Part shown: positions 43,990-53,054 of the stretch, piece by piece | Position numbering within the stretch: the first letter of the stretch is position 1 | Layout of the letters: the number at the start of each line of letters is the position of its first letter | Assembly: GCF_029051725.1 (NCBI RefSeq) | Contig: NZ_JAACFU010000001.1 | Coordinates: forward strand, 434,001 to 498,000 | Source: Bradyrhizobium sp. CSS354 | GTDB lineage: Bacteria; Pseudomonadota; Alphaproteobacteria; Rhizobiales; Xanthobacteraceae | DNA: 64,000 nucleotides | Direction: 5' to 3' | Position numbers and translations under genes: made by a program | Notes under the pieces: model-generated | Told to the model about the DNA's origin: nothing | What the model saw: only the letters and a program-made list of their open reading frames with translations | The model's database searches: none

Positions 43990-45564
43990 ATGACGCACGT
44001 CACCTTGCGCTCCGAATTCGAGACCCTGATCGATCCTTACGCACCGGTCGCGCAGATCGGCACCGGTTTTGACTTCACGGAGGGACCGATCTGGCATCCG
44101 GTCGATCATTATCTGCTGTTCTCGGACATGCCGGGCGACGTGCGCCGGCGCTGGGATGGGCGGCGCGGCATCGCCGAGGTCAAACGTCCGTCGAACAAGT
44201 GCAACGGCATGACCTATGACGCCGAGCTCAATTTGATCGTTTGCGAGCACGCGACATCGTCGTTGATCCGCGAGCGGCCGGACGGGCGGCGCGAGGTGCT
44301 AGCCTCGCACTTTGGGGGGCAGGAGCTTAACAGCCCCAACGACGTCTGCGTGCACTCCTCCGGCGCGATCTATTTCTCGGATCCCTGGTACGGCCGCATG
44401 CCAGTCTATGGCGTCGAGCGGCCAAGGCAGCTCGGTTTCCAGGGCGTCTATCGCGTCGTGCCCGGCGCCGAGCCGAAGCTGGTAGTTGACCGCAATCTGT
44501 TCGACCAGCCGAACGGGCTGTGCTTTTCGCCGGACGAGAAACTGCTCTATGTCAACGACACCGTGCAGGCACTGATCCGCGTGTTCGACGTCAACGGCGA
44601 CGGCTCGCTGTCGAGTGCGCGTGTATTCGCGAGCGGCATCCGCTCCGAGCTCGAGCCCGGCTTGCCGGACGGCATGAAGTGCGACCAGCACGGCAACGTC
44701 TGGGTTACGGCACCCGGCGGGGTCTGGGTCTATTCGCCCCGGAGCGAGCTGCTCGGCAAGCTCCGCCTGCCCGAGCTCGTCGCCAACCTTACCTGGGGCG
44801 GGCCGGATTTCCGCACGCTGTACCTGACTTCGACGCACTCGGTCTATGCCATTCCCACCAAAGTCGGACCGCGCCACGAGCCCTATATGAGCGGCAAGCG
44901 AGGCGGCGGCACAGCGGCCGCCGGCTCTGCTTCCGCTGCCCCCGTCCTCGCCGACGGCGAAATGCAGCTCGACCCGCGACGATGTGCCATGATCATCCAG
45001 GATCTCCAGAACGACGTTATCATGGACGGTGGCGCCTTTGCCGATTCCGGCGCACCCGGGCATGCGCGCCAGCAGCATGTTGTCGAGAATGTTCGCCGCC
45101 TGGCGGAAACGGCGCGGGCGCGCGGCGTCGCCATCATTCATGTCTGGTTCGTCGTCGAGTCCGGCGCGCCCGGCGTGACCTTGAATGCGCCCCTGTTCGA
45201 GGGTCTCGTCGACAGCAAGGCGATGGTGCGCGGAAGCTGGGGCGCGGCACCGGTGTCAGGTCTCGAACCACGGCCCGGCGACTTCGTGGTCGAGAAGGTG
45301 CGCATGAGCGCCTGGGAAGGCACGAGGCTCGAAATAATTCTGAAAGCAACCGGCCGCGACATGATCATCAACACCGGCGCCTGGACCAACATGTCGGTCG
45401 AGCACACGGCGCGGACCGGTGCCGACAAGGGCTACTTCATGGTTGTTCCTGAGGATTGCTGCTCGACCATGAACGCCGATTGGCACGCTGCGTCGATCAA
45501 CTTTGCCATGCAAAACGTCGCCGTCGTGACCAAGGCCGATGCGGTCATCAAAGCGCTGGGATGA
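43990..45564 (+). CDS. Fusion: SMP-30/gluconolactonase + isochorismatase-like domain
   Basis: The 524-residue frame is continuous. Residues 1-310 are an SMP-30 six-bladed propeller with the metal ligands in FTEGPIWHP, NSPNDV, QPNGLCFSPD and LPDGMKCD. Residues 328-524 are an isochorismatase/cysteine-hydrolase fold with Asp in IIQDLQND and Lys in VEKVRMSAW. The position that is the catalytic cysteine in TNxCV reads TNMSV, so the nucleophile is Ser469. The fusion couples a lactonase to an amidase-like domain, suggesting consecutive steps. Confidence 0.87.
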   Translation: MTHVTLRSEFETLIDPYAPVAQIGTGFDFTEGPIWHPVDHYLLFSDMPGDVRRRWDGRRGIAEVKRPSNKCNGMTYDAELNLIVCEHATSSLIRERPDGRREVLASHFGGQELNSPNDVCVHSSGAIYFSDPWYGRMPVYGVERPRQLGFQGVYRVVPGAEPKLVVDRNLFDQPNGLCFSPDEKLLYVNDTVQALIRVFDVNGDGSLSSARVFASGIRSELEPGLPDGMKCDQHGNVWVTAPGGVWVYSPRSELLGKLRLPELVANLTWGGPDFRTLYLTSTHSVYAIPTKVGPRHEPYMSGKRGGGTAAAGSASAAPVLADGEMQLDPRRCAMIIQDLQNDVIMDGGAFADSGAPGHARQQHVVENVRRLAETARARGVAIIHVWFVVESGAPGVTLNAPLFEGLVDSKAMVRGSWGAAPVSGLEPRPGDFVVEKVRMSAWEGTRLEIILKATGRDMIINTGAWTNMSVEHTARTGADKGYFMVVPEDCCSTMNADWHAASINFAMQNVAVVTKADAVIKALG

Positions 45565-45567
45565 GCG

Positions 45568-46194
45568 GTGGCGAAGCTCCTGCACCTGTCCTGCTCGCCC
45601 CGCGACGACTCTTGGTCAAGCGCCGGCGCCCGCGTTTTCCTTGACGGCTTTCGCCGAGCTCGGCCCGATTGGGACGTGGACGTCATGAATCTCTGGCGCG
45701 AGCGCCTGCCGGAGTTTTCAGGCCCCATTGTCGAAGCCAAGTATGCACGGATGAAGGCGCAAGCCTTCAACGACGCGCAGCGGGATAGCTTCGCTGAAGC
45801 CGAGCGGATGGCGGTGCGCTTGGCGCTTGCCGATCGTGTGCTGATCTCAACTCCCATGTGGAACTTCAGCATTCCCTATAAGCTTAAGCAATGGTTCGAC
45901 GTCATCGTCCAACCCGGGCTTACCTTCCGGTTCGACCCGTCCCTGGGATATATCCCGCTGCTGAAGGACCGGCCGACCATCGTCATCATCGCCAGTGGCA
46001 GCGATTTCGCGACCGGAATGAACCGCGGGCGCATCGACATGGCAACGCCTTACCTGCGCGAAATTTTGCGTTTTGTCGGGATCAGCAATGTCCGCTTTAT
46101 TCCGATTGGGCCAACCACCGGACCGCAACAGCCCATCGAAGCGGCCCGCGAAAGAGCCCACCAACGTCTGGCCGAAATGGCCGCGAGCTTCTGA
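45568..46194 (+). CDS. FMN-dependent NAD(P)H oxidoreductase (AzoR-like)
   Basis: A GTG start gives 208 residues of flavodoxin-like fold. The AzoR signature TPMWNFSIPYKLKQWFD and KLLHLSCSPR start are clear. AzoR enzymes reduce quinones or azo compounds using NADH. It is the last gene of the plus-strand island and ends 23 bases before the convergent LacI-family gene. Confidence 0.87.
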   Translation: MAKLLHLSCSPRDDSWSSAGARVFLDGFRRARPDWDVDVMNLWRERLPEFSGPIVEAKYARMKAQAFNDAQRDSFAEAERMAVRLALADRVLISTPMWNFSIPYKLKQWFDVIVQPGLTFRFDPSLGYIPLLKDRPTIVIIASGSDFATGMNRGRIDMATPYLREILRFVGISNVRFIPIGPTTGPQQPIEAARERAHQRLAEMAASF

Positions 46195-46217
46195 TGCGCC
46201 TCGCAGGCCAGTCGAGG

Positions 46218-47267
46218 TTACGGCAGATTGTCCCGCAGAAAAATGTCAATGCGGATGCGCTCCTGGTCGGGGCTGATGGGCTCACCCGAACAATGCGCGA
46301 GCAGAACTCTCGCCGCAGACCGTGCCTCGTGGCCGGGATCCTGGTTGATGATTGCATCGAGCGCGCCGCGCACCAGGAAACGCCGTGTATATTGAGTGAG
46401 CTCATGGGCAATCCAGACCACCTCACGCGCGCGGCCCGAGGCCTCGAGTGCGTCGGCGATGCCACGGTTGCCGGCGCCGCAGCAGTAGATGCCGCGAAGA
46501 TCGGGTTGGCGCGCGAGCAGTGCCGCAGTGAGCTCCCGCGTCCGCCCGCTGTCGTCGCGGCCCTCGACCACCGGCAGCGCGAGCAGGTTCGGATACTCGC
46601 TGGACAGGATCTGGTGGAAGCCGAATTGCCGTTCGGTGTGATCGCGCAGCGACAACGATCCCGCGATCACGGCCACCGTCCCCTTGCGACCAGTGAGGAA
46701 CCGTCCCATCAGCGTTGCAGCGGTGCGGCCTGCCGCCGGATTGTCGATGCCGACATAGTGCAGGCGACGCGAGCTCGGCGCGTCCGACACAAGCGTCACC
46801 ACAGCGACCCCGCGCGCGGTGAGTTCGTCGATCGCCGCGCGTACCCTGGGATGGTCGAGCGCGATGACGGCGACGCCCTGATACGCCGGCGAGAGATTTT
46901 CCAGCGCGACGGCGAGTACATCCGGATCGAACACGTCAACATGGAGGATATCAATGAAGCCGCGCTGGCCGGCGAGCCAGTCCGCGGTGCGCTGGACCTG
47001 CTCGGTCAGGTTGGTCATGAAGCTGTTGCTGCCGGTCGGCAGCACGAAGGCAAAGCGGAACGTCTGCCCGCGGGCAAGCCGAGCGGCCGCGACGTCGGCG
47101 CGATAGCCGAGTTTTGCCACCGCGGCCTCGACTCGCGCGACGGTCTTGGCGCGCACGCCCTCGCGCCGGTTGACGACGCGGTCGACCGTGGCGAGAGAAA
47201 CACCCGCCGTGCGCGCGACGTCCTCAAGCGTGGCACGAATCACCGGCTGAGTCGCACCAGCGTTCAT
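46218..47267 (-). CDS. LacI-family transcription regulator
   Basis: The 349-residue protein has an N-terminal HTH (ATLEDVARTAGVSLATVDRV) and a periplasmic-binding-type effector domain (ITARGVAVVTLVSDAPSSRR region, HYVGIDNPAAGRTA). ATG 47267 overlaps the ThuA stop (ATGA), so it was preferred to a GTG at 47282. It is the last gene of the carbohydrate operon and probably regulates it. Confidence 0.88.
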   Translation of the reverse strand: MNAGATQPVIRATLEDVARTAGVSLATVDRVVNRREGVRAKTVARVEAAVAKLGYRADVAAARLARGQTFRFAFVLPTGSNSFMTNLTEQVQRTADWLAGQRGFIDILHVDVFDPDVLAVALENLSPAYQGVAVIALDHPRVRAAIDELTARGVAVVTLVSDAPSSRRLHYVGIDNPAAGRTAATLMGRFLTGRKGTVAVIAGSLSLRDHTERQFGFHQILSSEYPNLLALPVVEGRDDSGRTRELTAALLARQPDLRGIYCCGAGNRGIADALEASGRAREVVWIAHELTQYTRRFLVRGALDAIINQDPGHEARSAARVLLAHCSGEPISPDQERIRIDIFLRDNLP

Positions 47268-47908
47268 TCGCGCGCGGCCCACAGCATGCCACGGGTCATC
47301 AACGTTCGGATCTCCGGTACGTCGAGCTCGTAGGCGCGGTGGCCGAGCGAGGAATAGAACACCCTGCCCGCGCCGTATCGCTTCTTCCAGACCACGGGCA
47401 TCACCACGCCCTCGATCCAGGGCGCGTGCTCGCCGGTGAAGGTCGTCGTCGCCAACACCTCGTTGGCGGGGTCGACATGCATGTAGTATTGCTCGGAACG
47501 GTGCTCGAAACTCTTCAGGCCCTTCATGATGGGATCATCCGGCTTCGTCAAGTCGACCTTGTAGTCGATGATGTTGCCGGGATGCGCAACCCACTGCCCT
47601 CCGCACAGGAACTGGTAGTCGACGGAATCGCGGAACGCGTCCCCCATGCCCCCATGATGGCCGGCGAGCCCGACGCCGCTGCGGACCGCAGCGCAGAGAT
47701 TGAGCGCTTCCGCCTTCTCGATCTTCGCCATGGTATAGATCGGGATGATCAGTGACAGGTCGTGAATCGCGGGATCGGCGAACGCGGCGGTGGTGGTTTC
47801 GGTCCGCACCTCGAAGCCTTCCGCTTTCAGCCAGCCGCGGATCATCGACGCACAGAGATCGGGATCGTGCCCCGGCCAGCCGCCCCATACAATCATTGCC
47901 TTGCGCAT
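47264..47908 (-). CDS. ThuA-like protein
   Basis: AAGGA precedes ATG 47908. The 214-residue protein has the ThuA glutamine-amidotransferase-like fold (WGGWPGHDP start, GVGLAGHHGGMGDAF, WKKRYGAGRVFYSSLGH). ThuA domains occur in trehalose and other sugar operons of rhizobia; the reaction is not settled. It lies ten bases after the oxidoreductase gene. Confidence 0.88.
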   Translation of the reverse strand: MRKAMIVWGGWPGHDPDLCASMIRGWLKAEGFEVRTETTTAAFADPAIHDLSLIIPIYTMAKIEKAEALNLCAAVRSGVGLAGHHGGMGDAFRDSVDYQFLCGGQWVAHPGNIIDYKVDLTKPDDPIMKGLKSFEHRSEQYYMHVDPANEVLATTTFTGEHAPWIEGVVMPVVWKKRYGAGRVFYSSLGHRAYELDVPEIRTLMTRGMLWAARE

Positions 47909-47918
47909 GTTTCTGTCC

Positions 47919-49016
47919 TTAGTCGATCTGTCCGGTTTCACGCCCGGCCGGCAGCATCGCAGGCCGCTCGACGTAGCTCTCGATCTTGACGCGTCGCCCT
48001 TCGTCGGCAGAGGTCTGGAACGCCTCCATCACCTCCAGCACGTGGAAAGCGAGCGCGCCGCTGGCACGATGCGGCCGGTTGTTCAGGATCGCAGAGGCCA
48101 TGTCGGCGACGCCAATGGAACGGAACTCGCCATCGACATGACCATGAGTCAGCGGCACCGGCTCCCAGTCGCCGCCGGTCTTGGCGACCTGCACCTCGCC
48201 GCCGAAGCGGTTCGGATCGGGCACCAGCATGCTGCCCTTGTCGCCATAAATCTCGATTGGCGCGTGCCGGTGCTTCGGCACATCAAAGCTCATCACGATC
48301 GAGACGACCGCTCCGCTCTCGAATTCGAGCGTGCCGGCGACATGGGTCGCAACTTCGACCGGGATCAGCGTTCCGTTCATTGGCTGGCTGGTGACCAGCC
48401 GCTCGGATTTCGGACGCGCGGTCGAGCCCATCACGCTCGCCACCGGGCCGAGCAGCTGCACGAGATCGGTGATGTAGTACGGCCCCATGTCAAGCATCGG
48501 CCCGCCGCCGCGCAAATAGTAGAAACCCGGCGCCGGATGCCAGCGCTCGTGGCCGGGGCAGCCGAAGAACGCGCTACCGGCTACAGGCGTGCCGATCGCA
48601 CCATCGTCGATCAGCTTGCGCGCGGTCTGGTGTCCGCCGCCAAGGAACGTATCGGGCGCGCAGCCGACGCGAAGACCCTTTTGCGCGGCGAGATCCATCA
48701 CCTTGCGGGCTTCCGTGACGTTGATGCCGAGCGGCTTCTCGGAATGAACGTGCTTGCCGGCGTTTAGCACTGCGAGGCTGACGTCAGTGTGGGCGAGTGG
48801 CACGGTGAGATTGATGACGATCTCAATATCGTCCCGCTTGAGCAGTTGATCGACCCGCATCGCCGGCAGTCCGAAGGCGGAGCCCTGCCGCTCCGCGACG
48901 TCGCTGCGCATATCGGCGAGCGCCTTGATTTCCATGACCGGGAATCGCTGGGCCGCCTTCAGATAAGCGGTGCTGATATTGCCGCAGCCGATGATGCCGA
49001 TGCCGACTTTTCTCAT
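47919..49016 (-). CDS. Gfo/Idh/MocA-family oxidoreductase
   Basis: The 365-residue protein has the NAD(P) Rossmann motif GIIGCGNIS, the EKPLG motif (HSEKPLGINVTEA) and the C-terminal domain with GGGPMLDMGPYYI. Such enzymes oxidise sugars or cyclitols; in this operon the substrate is probably the imported carbohydrate or a derivative. Confidence 0.9.
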   Translation of the reverse strand: MRKVGIGIIGCGNISTAYLKAAQRFPVMEIKALADMRSDVAERQGSAFGLPAMRVDQLLKRDDIEIVINLTVPLAHTDVSLAVLNAGKHVHSEKPLGINVTEARKVMDLAAQKGLRVGCAPDTFLGGGHQTARKLIDDGAIGTPVAGSAFFGCPGHERWHPAPGFYYLRGGGPMLDMGPYYITDLVQLLGPVASVMGSTARPKSERLVTSQPMNGTLIPVEVATHVAGTLEFESGAVVSIVMSFDVPKHRHAPIEIYGDKGSMLVPDPNRFGGEVQVAKTGGDWEPVPLTHGHVDGEFRSIGVADMASAILNNRPHRASGALAFHVLEVMEAFQTSADEGRRVKIESYVERPAMLPAGRETGQID

Positions 49017-49038
49017 TGTGATCTCCGTGAGGTACCGT

Positions 49039-49887
49039 TCACCCCTTGACCGCGCCTGCGGTGAGGCCAGCGACGATGTGTTTCTGCGCCAGAAGAAAGA
49101 GAACGATCGTCGGCAGAATGGTCAGCGTGATGAAGGCGAGGATCAGATGCCACTCGGACGAATACTCGCCCTGATAAACCATGATCCCGAGCGGCCAGGG
49201 ATAGAGCGCGTCGGTGTTGAGCATCACCAGTGGCAACAGATAGGCATTCCAGCTGTTGACGAAGGTGATGGTACCGACGGTTGTCAGGATCGGCCGCGAT
49301 AAGGGCAACGTCACATAGCGGAAGAATTTGATATAGCTGCAGCCGTCGACCAGCGCGGCCTCCAGCAGTTCGTAGGGGATGTCCTTGAAGAAACGCCGCA
49401 GCAGCAGCACGCTCATCGCAAGACTGAAGGCCGTCTGCGGCAGGGCAACGCCAAAATATGTATCGAGCAATCCGAGATCGCGCACTTTGATGAAGAGCGG
49501 CAGCACCGCTGTCGCGGCCGGAAACAGCAGGCCCAGCGTCAGATAGCTCAGCAGCATCGAGCTGCCGTAGAACCTGATATGGGCGAAGGTGAACGCCGCC
49601 ATCGAGGCTACGATCAGGGTCAGTGCAACCGTGAGGGTCGAGATGATCAGCGAGTTGCGCAAGAGCTGCCAGTAGCGCGCCGAGAACAGGATGTCGGCAT
49701 AGTTCTGCCACTCCCAGTGACGTGGCAAGCCGAACGGATTGACGCGCAGTTCGCCGAGCGATTTGAAGCCACCGAACAAGGTCGCGAGCAGCGGTACTAC
49801 TACGATGATGGCAACGACGGCGAGGAACACCATCTTGAATAGCATTGAGGGATCAAACGGCGCGCGGATAGCCTTGGCGTTACTCAT
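49039..49887 (-). CDS. Carbohydrate ABC permease (MalG type)
   Basis: The 282-residue membrane protein has six spans and the MalG-type EAA loop (YELLEAALVDGCSYIKFFR) followed by LPLSRPILTTVGTITFVNSW. ATG 49887 overlaps the MalF-type stop. Confidence 0.9.
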   Translation of the reverse strand: MSNAKAIRAPFDPSMLFKMVFLAVVAIIVVVPLLATLFGGFKSLGELRVNPFGLPRHWEWQNYADILFSARYWQLLRNSLIISTLTVALTLIVASMAAFTFAHIRFYGSSMLLSYLTLGLLFPAATAVLPLFIKVRDLGLLDTYFGVALPQTAFSLAMSVLLLRRFFKDIPYELLEAALVDGCSYIKFFRYVTLPLSRPILTTVGTITFVNSWNAYLLPLVMLNTDALYPWPLGIMVYQGEYSSEWHLILAFITLTILPTIVLFLLAQKHIVAGLTAGAVKG

Positions 49888-50821
49888 CGCGCATGAACCA
49901 TCGCTTGTACGTGAAGGCAAAGGTCACGCAGATCGCGAACAGAATGACACCGATAGCGCTCCCGTAGCCGACCCGCATGCGCGAGATGCCGTTGTTGTAG
50001 AGAAAGCTCACCATCGTGTTCGAGGAATCCGCGGGCCCGCCGCGCGTCAGCGGCATGACGAGGTCGAACAGCTGCAGCGAGCCGACGATGGCGAAGAACA
50101 CGGAGAGCCGAATCGTCGGATAGAGCAACGGGATGACCACATGTCGCAAGGCTTGCGATGGGGTCGCGCCGTCAATGCGTGCCGCCTCGACCAGGCTCTT
50201 GTCGAGGCTCTGGAGCGCTGCGATGAACAGCATCATGTGGAAGCCAAAGTACTTCCAGACGATCACGATCAGCACCGCCAGCATGGCCGTATCCGTCGAG
50301 GCAAGCAGATGTGGGGGCTCGGCGCCGAAGGTGCGCCAGATCGAAGCTACAAGGCCGTAGTCGCCATCATAGACGAAGCTGAAGATCAGCCCGGTCGCGA
50401 TCTCCGCCAGGATATAAGGCATGAAGAACAGCATGCGCAGCGCCACCGCCCCTCGAAAGCGTTCGGCGAGCATCAAGGCCAGCGTGAGCGCAAGCGGCAG
50501 CTGGATGGCGAGCGAAACTCCGATAATCAGGCCGTTGTTGCGCAGCGCGAGCCAGAAGGCGCGGGTCTCCGGCACAAAGCGGTAATTGTCCAGGCCGATC
50601 CAATTGGTCGGCCTGCCGAACCCGTTCCAATTGAAGGCCGAATACCAGGCTGCTTCGCCGATCGGCAGCACAACGAACAACGTGAACAATAGCAGCGCCG
50701 GTGGCAGGAACAGGATGAGCACCGTCAGCCTGCCGTCCCAACTTGGGCCGCGGATCGAGACCTGTGGCACCATCTCGCCAGCAGCGCCGATCGCCGACAC
50801 CCTCGCGGTCCGCCGCGCCAC
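49880..50821 (-). CDS. Carbohydrate ABC permease (MalF type)
   Basis: The membrane protein has MalF-type features (WTDRL-equivalent start, LNYRFVP-like ENYR block, EAARIDGATPSQALRHVVIP EAA loop). GTG 50821, two bases after the binding-protein stop, gives 313 residues; another GTG at 50842 would overlap that gene by 19 bases, and an ATG lies at 50773. Confidence 0.85.
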   Translation of the reverse strand: MARRTARVSAIGAAGEMVPQVSIRGPSWDGRLTVLILFLPPALLLFTLFVVLPIGEAAWYSAFNWNGFGRPTNWIGLDNYRFVPETRAFWLALRNNGLIIGVSLAIQLPLALTLALMLAERFRGAVALRMLFFMPYILAEIATGLIFSFVYDGDYGLVASIWRTFGAEPPHLLASTDTAMLAVLIVIVWKYFGFHMMLFIAALQSLDKSLVEAARIDGATPSQALRHVVIPLLYPTIRLSVFFAIVGSLQLFDLVMPLTRGGPADSSNTMVSFLYNNGISRMRVGYGSAIGVILFAICVTFAFTYKRWFMRDE

Positions 50822-50823
50822 CG

Positions 50824-52083
50824 TCAGTTGCCCTGCTTCCACGCCGCCTCGATCGCCTTGGCAGCCTCTTGCGGGCTCATGCTGCCGCCGGCGATCTCGG
50901 CTGTGACGTCGTTGACGACGCGGCCGACCGACGGACCGAGGCTCTGGTCATAGAAATTCTGGTGGTAGTTCGACTTCGCCAGATTGGCGGCAATCAGCTT
51001 CATGAAGGAGTTGTTGAGGCCGACATCTGCGCCCTGCACCACCGGGATGATGAAGTTGCCGGCGGCAAGCCGCGTCTGCACCTCTTTGGAGACGAAATAT
51101 TTCAGGAAATCGACAGCCTCCTTCGGCGAGCCTTTCGTAATCAGCCAACCGGTGATGCCGCCGAGCGTATCGGTGGGCGCGCCCTTGCCGCCGGTCACGA
51201 CCGGGAAGTCGAACCAGCACATCTTGTCCTCGGTCAATCCGGCCTTGTCGGCGGCGAGAGCGCGCTGCAGATGATAGACCGTGCTGATCGCCAGCGTCAT
51301 CGCCGCCTTGCCGTCCCCGAAATAGCCGACGGCTTGCGGATTCTTGAAACCCAGGAAGCCATTCTGGAACGGCTGGAGATCGACGAGCTGCTTGAACAGC
51401 TCGCCGGATTTCTGGAAGGTTTCGCCGGCAAAGCCGCCGTTCTCGCCGCGCAGCGCCGCATCGAACGCCGCCTTGCCGCCGATGCGCACAGCAAGATGCG
51501 TCCAGTAGAAGTGCAGCGGCCATTTGTCGGCGCCGCCGACGACGATCGGGGTCACGCCGGCGGATTTCAACGTCTTCACGGCTGCAAGCAGATCGTCCCA
51601 GCTCTTAATCCCGGCAGGATCGACCTTCGCCTTGGCCATCAGCTCCTTGTTGCAGAGGAAGCCGACCTGCGAGAGCGCCGTGGGCAGACCATAAACGCGG
51701 CCGTTGCTGGTGAAGGCGGCGAGCGCCGCGGGCGTGAGACTGTCGCTGTAACCCTTCACAGAATCGGTGATGTCGTCGAGCACACCGGCCTCGATCTGCG
51801 TCTTCAGGACACCGCCCGCCCAGCTGTAGATGATGTTGGGCCGGTCTTTGGATTGCAGGATGGTCGGCAGCTTGGCCTTGTAGGCCTCGTTCTCGAGGAA
51901 CTGCATCTCGACCTTCACGCCCGGATGCGACCCCTCATAGGCGCGCGCAACCTCCTCCCAGATTTTGACCTGGGCCGGGTTGGCCTCGATGTGCAGCCAC
52001 TTGACCGTCGTTTCGGCCGCAGCGAGTTTCGCTCCGAACAGGCATGCGACTACGGCCAGTCCCAGTTTCCCGAGCAGTCTCAT
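50824..52083 (-). CDS. Carbohydrate ABC substrate-binding protein (extracellular type 1)
   Basis: GGGAGGA precedes ATG 52083. The 419-residue protein has a signal peptide (LGLAVVACLFGAKLAAAE) and type 1 sugar-binding features (EVARAYEGSHPGVKVEMQFL; GGITGWLITKGSPKEAVDFL). It is the first gene of the operon, divergent from the SDR gene. No ATPase gene accompanies the transporter. Confidence 0.9.
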   Translation of the reverse strand: MRLLGKLGLAVVACLFGAKLAAAETTVKWLHIEANPAQVKIWEEVARAYEGSHPGVKVEMQFLENEAYKAKLPTILQSKDRPNIIYSWAGGVLKTQIEAGVLDDITDSVKGYSDSLTPAALAAFTSNGRVYGLPTALSQVGFLCNKELMAKAKVDPAGIKSWDDLLAAVKTLKSAGVTPIVVGGADKWPLHFYWTHLAVRIGGKAAFDAALRGENGGFAGETFQKSGELFKQLVDLQPFQNGFLGFKNPQAVGYFGDGKAAMTLAISTVYHLQRALAADKAGLTEDKMCWFDFPVVTGGKGAPTDTLGGITGWLITKGSPKEAVDFLKYFVSKEVQTRLAAGNFIIPVVQGADVGLNNSFMKLIAANLAKSNYHQNFYDQSLGPSVGRVVNDVTAEIAGGSMSPQEAAKAIEAAWKQGN

Positions 52084-52246
52084 CACATTCCTCCCAACGG
52101 CTTTTATTCTTTGGTGCAATCCTGCCCTCGATTTTTGAGGTACGCAACTGAAATTCTGATCTATGCACCTCACGAGCGCAGTAGCTAAGGTGAGCGGGAG
52201 AGTCGGCGGCGCGTTGCGCTGCCCCAACGCAAATCGAGGGATATCC
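52084..52246. promoter_or_regulatory. Divergent promoter region of the carbohydrate operon and SDR gene
   Basis: These 163 bases must drive both directions. TGAGGT at 52136-52141 and ACCTCA at 52167-52172 form spaced inverted arms that could be an operator. No canonical LacI palindrome was recognised. Confidence 0.4.
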
Positions 52247-53005
52247 ATGGCTGCCGTTTATTCCGACCTCGCCGGCAAGGTCGTTCTCGTCACCGGGGGC
52301 GCATCCGGAATTGGCGCTGCGATCGTGCGGCGCTTCGCACAGCAGAAATCCAATGTCGTGTTCTTCGACATCAAAGTTGACGAGGGCCAATCCCTGGCAC
52401 GCGAGCTTTCGGACCAAGGTCTTGGCGCGCATTTCATGCGTGCCGACTTGACCGATATCGCCGCATTACGTGCCGGTGTCGCGGAGGCGCGCAACGTGCA
52501 CGGCGCGATCAACATCCTCGTCAACAATGCCGCGCATGACGAGCGGCACAGCACCGAGGAAATGACACCGGAATATTGGGACGACCGTATCGCGGTCAAC
52601 TTGAAGCACCAGTTCTTTGCTGCGCAGGCCGTGTTGCCGGACATGAAGGCGGCGAACGCCGGCGCCATCATCAATTTCGGCTCGGTGTCGTGGATCGCCG
52701 GACAAGGCGGCATGGCCGCCTACACCGCCAGCAAATCAGGCGTGATCGGTCTCACACGCTCTCTGGCGCGCGATTACGGCTCCTACAACATCCGCGTGAA
52801 CGCGATAGCGCCGGGATGGATCATGACCGAGCGCCAGCTCGATAAATGGATGACGCCCGATGGCGAGGTCGAGCTAATGCAACGACAATGCCTGAAGCGC
52901 AAGCTCGTGCCGGACGAGGTCGCGAAGTTCACCATCTTCCTCGCTTCAGACGAAGCCTCCGCCTGCACAGCCCAGCACTACATCGTCGATGGCGGCTGGG
53001 TCTGA
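52247..53005 (+). CDS. Short-chain dehydrogenase/reductase
   Basis: The 252-residue protein has TGGASGIG for NAD(P), NNAA, the catalytic Ser (FGSVSW) and YTASK, and the C-terminal HYIVDGGWV. It is a classical SDR, probably a sugar or polyol dehydrogenase acting with the divergent carbohydrate operon. Confidence 0.9.
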   Translation: MAAVYSDLAGKVVLVTGGASGIGAAIVRRFAQQKSNVVFFDIKVDEGQSLARELSDQGLGAHFMRADLTDIAALRAGVAEARNVHGAINILVNNAAHDERHSTEEMTPEYWDDRIAVNLKHQFFAAQAVLPDMKAANAGAIINFGSVSWIAGQGGMAAYTASKSGVIGLTRSLARDYGSYNIRVNAIAPGWIMTERQLDKWMTPDGEVELMQRQCLKRKLVPDEVAKFTIFLASDEASACTAQHYIVDGGWV

Positions 53006-53054
53006 GGCGGACCAGACCGGATCGTGCATTACTTGCGAGCGGCTCGGAACCTCG

